Shown one piece after another: positions 58,821 through 64,000 of a DNA stretch of 64,000 nucleotides. This stretch comes from Streptomyces sp. LUP47B. Its GTDB lineage: Bacteria; Actinomycetota; Actinomycetes; Streptomycetales; Streptomycetaceae. Below the pieces are notes generated by a model. It was not told where the DNA came from. It saw only the letters and a list, made by a program, of their open reading frames with translations, and made no database searches. The DNA lies in the NCBI RefSeq assembly GCF_001746295.1, contig NZ_MJAH01000001.1, positions 829,836 through 893,835 on the forward strand, in the 5' to 3' direction. The position numbers were made by a program, and so were the translations under genes. Numbering within the stretch: the stretch's first letter is position 1; each line of letters begins with the position of its first letter.

Positions 58821-59568
58821 GTCCGCCACCCGCCTCGGCGCCCTCGTACGCCACAACGCGCTGCTGATGGTGCGCGAACCCGGCCCGCTGCTGAGCCGGA
58901 TGATCCTGCCGCTGGTCTTCATGACCCTGCTGCGTCCGCTCTACCTGTCCGCGCAGGGCAGCACGGCCGGGACCGAACAAGCTGTCGTCGGCACGCTGGT
59001 CACCTTCTCGCTGCTCGCGCTCAGCATCTCCGGCAACGCGATCCTCACCGAGCGCCTCGGCCGCACCTGGGACCGACTGCGTGGCACGCCGCTGCGTCCG
59101 GCGGAGCTGCTCCTCGGCAAGGCCGTCCCGGTCCTCACCGCCCTGCTCGCCCAGCAGCTCCTGATCGTCGGCTTCGGGGTGTGCGTGTTCGGGCTGCGGG
59201 TCCCGCATCCGTTCCTGCTGCTGGGGGTCCTGTTCAGCTGGAGCTGCACGCTGCTCGCGCTCGGGGCGCTGCTCGGCGTGCTGGTGCGGACCATGGGCGA
59301 GCTCTCGGCGGCCTACGACATCGGCGGCATGCTCCTCAGCAGCGTCGGCGGTGCGCTCGTCCCGCTCAGCGTCCTGCCGGCGTGGGTGGCGGACGTGGCT
59401 CCGGTCTCCCCCGGCTACTGGGCCGCGCACGGCCTGCGCGCCGCTCTCGCGGGTGACACCCGCACCGCCGCCGTGGCCTGCGGCACGCTCTTCGGCGTGG
59501 CCGTGGTCTGCGCGACCCTGGCCTCGGTCCGGCTTCAGGGCCGCAGCGGGCGGGTGGTGGCGCTCTAG
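58804..59568 (+). CDS. ABC-2 type drug-efflux permease (DrrB-like)
   Basis: The 254-residue protein has six membrane helices and the ABC-2 pattern: an N-terminal cytosolic helix with REPGPLLSRMILPLVF, the ERLGRTWDRLRGTPLRPAEL loop, and VPLSVLPAWVADVAPVSPGY before the last helices. The GTG at 58804 overlaps the ATPase gene by 17 bp. With the ATPase it forms a drug or lipid exporter under TetR control. Confidence 0.93.
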   Translation: MTPSRESATRLGALVRHNALLMVREPGPLLSRMILPLVFMTLLRPLYLSAQGSTAGTEQAVVGTLVTFSLLALSISGNAILTERLGRTWDRLRGTPLRPAELLLGKAVPVLTALLAQQLLIVGFGVCVFGLRVPHPFLLLGVLFSWSCTLLALGALLGVLVRTMGELSAAYDIGGMLLSSVGGALVPLSVLPAWVADVAPVSPGYWAAHGLRAALAGDTRTAAVACGTLFGVAVVCATLASVRLQGRSGRVVAL

Positions 59569-59726
59569 GCAGGCACGCTCCCGACAGGCACGTTCGCCTC
59601 GTGTCCGCGTCGGGCGCAAGCTGGAGAGAGGTGGCCCGCGTCCGGCGCGATCCGCAGCAGGATGCGGCTTCCGCCGGAGGCGTACCCGTTGCCCGGCAGG
59701 TGGCAGCAGCGGTTGGGAGGATCGAG

Positions 59727-60521
59727 ATGACGGCGATGGCGCGTCTGCCCGAGGTGGTCTCACGCGAGGAGTGGCTCCGCGCCCGCAAGGAGCTGCTGGC
59801 CGAGGAGAAGGAGGTCACCCGGGCGCGCGACCGGGTCAACGCCGCCCGGCGGCGGCTGCCGATGGTCCACGTCGAGAAGCCGTACGTCTTCGAAGGACCG
59901 CACGGCGAGGTGAGCCTGCTCGAACTCTTCGAGGGACGGGCCCAGTTGGTCGTCCATCACTTCATGTGGACCTTCGACCTCGACGCCGACGGCACCGAGC
60001 ACCCCCGCGACACCGGCTGCCCCAGCTGTTCCTCCGCCGCCGACCAGATCGGCAACCTGCGGCAACTCCATGTCCGCAACACCTCGCTGGCCGCGGTGAC
60101 GAGGGCGCCGTACGCGAAACTCGCCGCGTTCCGGGAGCGGATGGGCTGGTCGTTCCCCTGGTACTCCTCGGCGGGCGGCGACTTCAACTACGACTTCCAC
60201 GCGACGGTCGACGAGCGGGTCGCACCGGTACAGATCTTCCACCGCTCCGAGGCCGAGCTCGCCGACGCCGGGACGCCCTGGTCCCCGGGCATGCGCGGCG
60301 ACTGGCCCGGGATCAGCGCCTTCCTGCGGGTCGACGACGAGGTCTTCCACACCTACTCCACCTTCGGCCGGGGCATCGAGGAGTTCCACAACGGCTATCC
60401 CCACCTCGACCTCACCGCCCTCGGCCGCCAGGAGGCATGGGAGGAGCCCAAGGGCCGCGCGACCCCTCTTGGGCTCCAGGTCGGCGGTCCGGCGATGCGG
60501 CTTCCCGACGAGTACGACTGA
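59727..60521 (+). CDS. DUF899 (thioredoxin-like) family protein
   Basis: The 264-residue protein fits DUF899, a thioredoxin-fold family: an N-terminal helix (SREEWLRARKELLAEEKEVT), the core VHHFMWTFDLDADG and a cysteine motif GCPSCSSAADQI. The later part has YDFHATVDE and FHTYSTFGRGIEEF. No enzymatic role is established for the family. The ATG at 59727 has GGGAGG at 7 nt. It may form a small operon with the alpha/beta hydrolase 83 bp downstream. Confidence 0.92.
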   Translation: MTAMARLPEVVSREEWLRARKELLAEEKEVTRARDRVNAARRRLPMVHVEKPYVFEGPHGEVSLLELFEGRAQLVVHHFMWTFDLDADGTEHPRDTGCPSCSSAADQIGNLRQLHVRNTSLAAVTRAPYAKLAAFRERMGWSFPWYSSAGGDFNYDFHATVDERVAPVQIFHRSEAELADAGTPWSPGMRGDWPGISAFLRVDDEVFHTYSTFGRGIEEFHNGYPHLDLTALGRQEAWEEPKGRATPLGLQVGGPAMRLPDEYD

Positions 60522-60603
60522 GCTGACGAGCACGGCCGACCACCGATGACTTCCGCGTCCACGCAAGGTCTTCCTCGCATACGGCTCCCGCAGAACGGAT
60601 GTG

Positions 60604-61374
60604 ATGACCGTGCCGAACACTTCCGCCCACGCCAAGGTCAACGGCCTGGAGATGTACTACGAGACCCACGGCGACGCCCCTGACGGGAGCCGTCCGCTGG
60701 TACTGCTGCACGGCGGCGCCCAGACGGTCGGCCTGGCCTTCTCCGCCGTACTGCCCGCCCTGGCCGCCGGCCGGAATGTCGTGGCTCCCGAGCTGCAGGG
60801 GCACGGCCACACCGCCGACACCGACCGTGCGCTGACGGTGCCGGATCTGGCCTCGGACGTGGTGGCGCTGCTCGACGAACTGGGTGTCCAGCAGGCCGAC
60901 TTCCTCGGGTTCAGCCTGGGCGGGCTGACCGCGCTGGAGATCGCCGTCAGGCACCCGGAGCGCGTCGGACGGCTCGCGCTCGCCGCCACCATGTACACCC
61001 AGGACGGGGTCCACGAGGAGGTCCGCGTCCCGGACTACAGCTCGCCCCGGCTGCCCAGCCAGGCCGACTTCCAGGAGATGGCCGACACGTACGCGGCCGT
61101 CGCACCCGACCCCGAGCACTTCCAGGACTTCCTCGCCAAGGTCTCGGCGGGGGCGCACGCCCCGCTGCCCTGGACCGCCGACGACCTGCGCGGACTGCGG
61201 GCGCCCACACTGCTGCTCGTCGGTGACCGCGACTTCGTACGGGTGGAGCACGCGGCGGAGATGCAACGCCTGATCCCCGAGGCGCAGTTGGCCGTCCTGC
61301 CGGCCACCACGCACATGTCCCTCATGCGGCGGACATCCCTGCTGCTGCCGCTGCTGGGCGAGTTCTTCACGTGA
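60604..61374 (+). CDS. Alpha/beta hydrolase
   Basis: The 256-residue protein has the oxyanion loop VLLHGGAQTVGLAF, PELQGHGHTADTDR, nucleophile elbow LGFSLGGLTAL, the acid in LLLVGDRDFVR and the histidine in TTHMSLM. Family members include esterases and ring-cleavage hydrolases; the substrate is open. The ATG at 60604 is used; a GTG at 60601 directly before it is an alternative. No clear ribosome site is seen. It lies downstream of the DUF899 gene and converges on an SDR gene. Confidence 0.9.
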   Translation: MTVPNTSAHAKVNGLEMYYETHGDAPDGSRPLVLLHGGAQTVGLAFSAVLPALAAGRNVVAPELQGHGHTADTDRALTVPDLASDVVALLDELGVQQADFLGFSLGGLTALEIAVRHPERVGRLALAATMYTQDGVHEEVRVPDYSSPRLPSQADFQEMADTYAAVAPDPEHFQDFLAKVSAGAHAPLPWTADDLRGLRAPTLLLVGDRDFVRVEHAAEMQRLIPEAQLAVLPATTHMSLMRRTSLLLPLLGEFFT

Positions 61375-61428
61375 TGACGTGACCGGGCACCGGGGGCTCG
61401 GGGTCGGAGGGGGACGAGGGGAACAGGC

Positions 61429-62202
61429 TTACTCGAAGCCCCCGTTGCTCTTCAGCAGCTGCCCGTTGATCCACTGGCCCTCCCGTGAGCACAGGAAGTC
61501 CACCAGGTGGGCGGTGTCCTGCGGGGTGCCGAGGCGGCCGAGCGGGGTGGCGCCGACGCAGTGCGCGCGGACCTCCTCGGTCATCCAACCGGTGTCGACG
61601 GGGCCGGGGTTGATGACGTTGGCGGTCACGCCGAGATGGGCGAGTTCGTGGGCTGCGGCCAGCGTGATGCGGTCCATGGCGCCCTTGCTCGCCCCGTAGG
61701 GCAGGTTGCCGACGGTGTGGTCGCTGGTGAGGCTGACGATCCGGCCGGTGCCCTTCTCAGCGGTGAAGCGGCGGCCGAACTCTCGGATGAGCAGCCAGGT
61801 CGCGCGCGTGTTGACGGCGAAGTGCCGGTCGAAGCTCTCGACGGTGGTGTCGAGCAGGCCGGAGTCGACCGACTCGCAGTGGCTCGTCACCAGTGCGGTG
61901 ACGGGGCCCAGCCGCCGCTCCACCTCGTCGAAGACCCGGGCCGGTGTGTCGGGGTCCGCGAGGTCCGCCTCGATGGCGGCGGTTGCCGCGCCCCGCTCGG
62001 ACAGGCCCGCCTCGATCGTCCCGGTCGCGCCGGGCTCGGTACCCCAGGTCATGCGGGCGTCGTACGGGTTCCAGTAGGTGAAGGCGATGTCCCAACCCGA
62101 GCCCGCCAGCCGCTGTGCGATACCGGCGCCGATACCGACGGTGCGGCCCACGCCGGTGATCAGGGCGCGGGGGCGGGCGGCAGAGAGAGATGGTGTCGTC
62201 AC
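61429..62202 (-). CDS. Short-chain dehydrogenase/reductase
   Basis: The 257-residue SDR has a TGVGRTVGIGAGIAQRL cofactor motif, NTRATWL, catalytic serine in SLTSDHTVG and the YGASK tetrad (Tyr, Lys), with VNVINPGPVDTGWM-like segment NVINPGPVDTGWM and SNGGF at the end. It is a FabG-like classical SDR; the spacing in the cofactor motif is that of the TGxxxxxGIG type seen in enoyl reductase and FabG variants. The substrate is unknown. It converges on the alpha/beta hydrolase gene. Confidence 0.92.
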   Translation of the reverse strand: MTTPSLSAARPRALITGVGRTVGIGAGIAQRLAGSGWDIAFTYWNPYDARMTWGTEPGATGTIEAGLSERGAATAAIEADLADPDTPARVFDEVERRLGPVTALVTSHCESVDSGLLDTTVESFDRHFAVNTRATWLLIREFGRRFTAEKGTGRIVSLTSDHTVGNLPYGASKGAMDRITLAAAHELAHLGVTANVINPGPVDTGWMTEEVRAHCVGATPLGRLGTPQDTAHLVDFLCSREGQWINGQLLKSNGGFE

Positions 62203-62398
62203 GGGACGGGATCGTTCACGAGCGACCCGCGGAGCGGCAAGCGCTTTTCACGACCAGGGACGCGTCCCACCCCCTGGCCGAGGACCTGACATTCGCTCAA
62301 CTCTGGCACGGCGGCAGCCCTCAGAAGGCCGCTTGGCTGAAACCCGACTCATTGTGACTTAAGTTCAACCGAGTTATTGGAGAGTTCTCCTCTTACCA

Positions 62399-62421
62399 CC
62401 GGTAATGCCTTGCCTTACCGG
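62399..62421. repeat. Inverted repeat upstream of the MHYT gene
   Basis: CCGGTAA (62399-62405) and TTACCGG (62415-62421) form a 7-bp inverted repeat about 58 bp before the MHYT start, with GGAGAGTTCTCC just upstream. It could be an operator or a leader hairpin; the 276-bp region before the MHYT gene has no gene. Confidence 0.35.
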
Positions 62422-62478
62422 ATCCCCTGCCGTAAGCCTTCGACGACAACCAGCCAAGACCCTGGGGGGAGTTGGCTT

Positions 62479-63357
62479 ATGGAAGGCACAGTTGACGGGT
62501 TCCGCTATGGTGCGGTGACCCCGGTGGCCGCCTACTTAATGGCGTGCTTGGGAGGGGCTCTGGGGCTGCGCTGTATCGTGCGCACCCTGCTCGGCAATCA
62601 GTCGTGGAAGGCCGGCTGGCTGGCACTCGGTGCCGCGTCGATCGGCTGCGGCATCTGGACCATGCACTTCATCGCGATGATCGGTTTCCAGGTCGTGGAG
62701 ACCCGGATCCGCTACAACGCCGGCCTCACCGTCCTCAGTCTCGCCGTGGCCGTCGTCGTCGTGGGCATCGGCGTGTTCATCGTCGGCTATCGCGGCGCCA
62801 GCACCCTGAACCTGTCCTTCGCGGGTGTGATCACCGGGCTCGGCGTGGCGGCCATGCACTACCTCGGGATGGCGGCGCTGCACCTCAACGGGACGATCCG
62901 GTACGACGCCACCGCCGTCGCGCTCTCCGTGGTCATCGCGATCGTCGCGGCGACCGCGGCACTGTGGGCGGCCGTCACGATCCGGGGTTTCCTGACGAGC
63001 CTCGGGGCCAGCCTGATCATGGGCGTCGCCGTGACGGGGATGCACTACACGGGCATGTCCGCGGTCAGTGTCCATGTGCACAGCACGACCGGCGGCTCAT
63101 GGGCGGGTGATTCGCCCACCTCGCTGCTGCTGCCCATGCTCCTGGGGCCGGTGATCTTCCTGCTGCTGGCCGGGGTGGTGGTCATGTTCGACCCGCTCCT
63201 GGTGCTCGGCGACGGCGACTGGAACCGCTCGTCCGCCGCGACGGAGAGCACCGCACCGCAGCCCGACCCGCTCATGGAGCACCAGGAGGGCAGGGTGGTC
63301 CACGCCCGCGCACCGCAGGATCCGCAGTGGGCCGCACCGCACGGCCCGCAGTGGTGA
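62479..63357 (+). CDS. MHYT-domain integral membrane sensor
   Basis: The 292-residue protein has seven membrane helices with three MHYT-type motifs (WTMHFIAM, AAMHYLGM, TGMHYTGM), proposed to bind copper and sense oxygen, CO or NO. A short C-terminal tail after the last helix has no kinase, GGDEF or EAL output domain, so the output must be through a partner or it is a transporter-like protein. The ATG at 62479 has GGGGGGAG 8 nt upstream. The terminator is strong. Confidence 0.93.
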   Translation: MEGTVDGFRYGAVTPVAAYLMACLGGALGLRCIVRTLLGNQSWKAGWLALGAASIGCGIWTMHFIAMIGFQVVETRIRYNAGLTVLSLAVAVVVVGIGVFIVGYRGASTLNLSFAGVITGLGVAAMHYLGMAALHLNGTIRYDATAVALSVVIAIVAATAALWAAVTIRGFLTSLGASLIMGVAVTGMHYTGMSAVSVHVHSTTGGSWAGDSPTSLLLPMLLGPVIFLLLAGVVVMFDPLLVLGDGDWNRSSAATESTAPQPDPLMEHQEGRVVHARAPQDPQWAAPHGPQW

Positions 63358-63393
63358 GAGTCATCCCCCTGGAGTCCCCACGGATCCGGTAAT

Positions 63394-63439
63394 GGCCAGG
63401 AAGGGGGGAGTGCCGTAGGGCAGTCCCCCCTTCCTGGCC
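63394..63439 (+). terminator. Terminator after the MHYT gene
   Basis: Arms 63394-63414 and 63419-63439 pair over 21 positions with a single mismatch and a 4-nt loop. It lies between the MHYT stop and the start of the metallophosphoesterase. Confidence 0.85.
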
Positions 63440-63467
63440 GGTTCTGGATCGTTGTTACGGTGCACCG

Positions 63468-64000
63468 GTGTCTGACTCCTCACGCGATACCGCCGAAGGC
63501 GCCGGCTGGGGCTCTGCCCAACTCGGCGAGTACCGGCGGCTGATGCCGTCCAAGGTCGAGAAGATCTCGTGGCTGAACCCCAAGACGTTGTGGGCCGCCC
63601 GCAACGGCGTGGTCGCCTCCTGGTTCGGGGACCCGACGGGCCGCACCCGAAGCCGCTGGGTGGCCCAGCGCGCGGCGGCCGGCGCCCCCGCCGACAAGGT
63701 GATCCGGCGCGAGGACCCCGAACGGTTCTCGTTCATGGTCATCGGCGACACCGGCGAGGGCGATGACCCCCAATACGCCGTCGTGCCGGGGTTTCTGAAG
63801 GTCAGTCAGGACACCGGTTTCGCGGTCGTCGCCAGTGACGTGATCTACCCGGTGGGCAGCGCGGACGACTACGGCACCAAGTTCTTCCGGCCGTACCAGG
63901 ACTATCCGGCGCCCATCTACGCGGTACCCGGCAACCACGACTGGTACGAGGACCTCGGCGCCTTCATGCGGGTCTTCTGCGACGACGCCCCGCCCCTCGG
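63468..64000 (+). CDS. Metallophosphoesterase (calcineurin-like), N-terminal part (partial)
   Basis: The frame opens at the GTG at 63468 and is still open at the window end. The sequence has a metal-binding FMVIGDTGEG and, later, the metal-binding YAVPGNHDWYE, both typical of calcineurin-like phosphoesterases. An unusual N-terminal segment of about 85 residues precedes them. The catalytic part continues beyond the window. Confidence 0.88.
   Translation, partial: MSDSSRDTAEGAGWGSAQLGEYRRLMPSKVEKISWLNPKTLWAARNGVVASWFGDPTGRTRSRWVAQRAAAGAPADKVIRREDPERFSFMVIGDTGEGDDPQYAVVPGFLKVSQDTGFAVVASDVIYPVGSADDYGTKFFRPYQDYPAPIYAVPGNHDWYEDLGAFMRVFCDDAPPL

Noticed and set aside
1..64000. Origin in a mycolate-forming genus (Mycobacteriales)
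   Set aside because: Secreted GH53 and GH106 enzymes, BTAD, MmyB-type XRE and PucR regulators and overall gene style fit Streptomyces.

Overview
The window is a piece of a Streptomyces (or very close relative) chromosome. The evidence is very high GC with strong third-position bias, frequent GTG/TTG starts behind purine-rich ribosome sites, Tat and Sec secreted hydrolases, and a typical Streptomyces set of regulators (PucR/CdaR, BTAD/SARP-like, MmyB-type XRE, TetR, MerR, ANTAR) mixed with accessory metabolism. I see no tRNA or rRNA genes, no CRISPR array, no insertion sequence and no phage genes.

Layout. 1-5.3 kb: end of a sugar ABC importer (binding protein tail and two permeases) followed by a GH38 alpha-mannosidase. 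5.3-10.1 kb: an SDR and its divergent TetR regulator around a clear operator, an SGNH hydrolase with an S9-peptidase remnant behind it, an APH-fold kinase, a ComB-like phosphatase and a cupin. 10.1-15.9 kb: a secreted GH53 galactanase behind palindromic operators, an atypical cytochrome P450 without a normal ExxR motif, a YceI protein, and an SSS symporter with its DUF485 partner.

16.3-28.5 kb is the most striking region. An acyl-CoA carboxylase beta chain, a fatty acyl-AMP ligase (FadD32-like), a single-module ACP-KS-AT-ACP-TE polyketide synthase (Pks13-like), an antigen-85/esterase-D-fold secreted esterase, a PucR-type regulator and a secreted cutinase lie in one direction. A second secreted lipase-like hydrolase faces them. 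This is the gene set and order-of-function of the mycolic acid condensation locus of mycobacteria (accD4, pks13, fadD32, cutinase-like gene, antigen 85), here in a genus not known to make mycolates. My inference is that the products make an alpha-branched beta-keto lipid or a related wall/extracellular lipid.

28.5-38.4 kb: AraC and ANTAR regulators, a truncated alanyl-tRNA synthetase paralogue behind a possible alanine-rich leader peptide, a MacB-type ABC exporter, and a two-component system whose kinase and regulator genes are separated by a 42-bp minisatellite. 38.4-47.3 kb: a Tat-secreted GH106 rhamnosidase with a LacI-type operator, a BTAD regulator, a haloacetate-dehalogenase-like hydrolase, and a cobalamin-riboswitch-controlled CbtB-CbtA cobalt transporter beside a degenerate histidine phosphatase. 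47.5-64 kb: a PucR-like regulator with two C-terminal HTH units, a 108-bp tandem repeat that runs into the 3' end of a MerR gene, YciO, a dienelactone hydrolase, an S9 peptidase, a DEAD-box helicase, an MmyB-type regulator, a tautomerase, a TetR-controlled drug ABC exporter, a DUF899 protein, an alpha/beta hydrolase, an SDR, an MHYT sensor and the start of a metallophosphoesterase.

Protein functions are assigned from motifs and recalled family features only; no database search was run.
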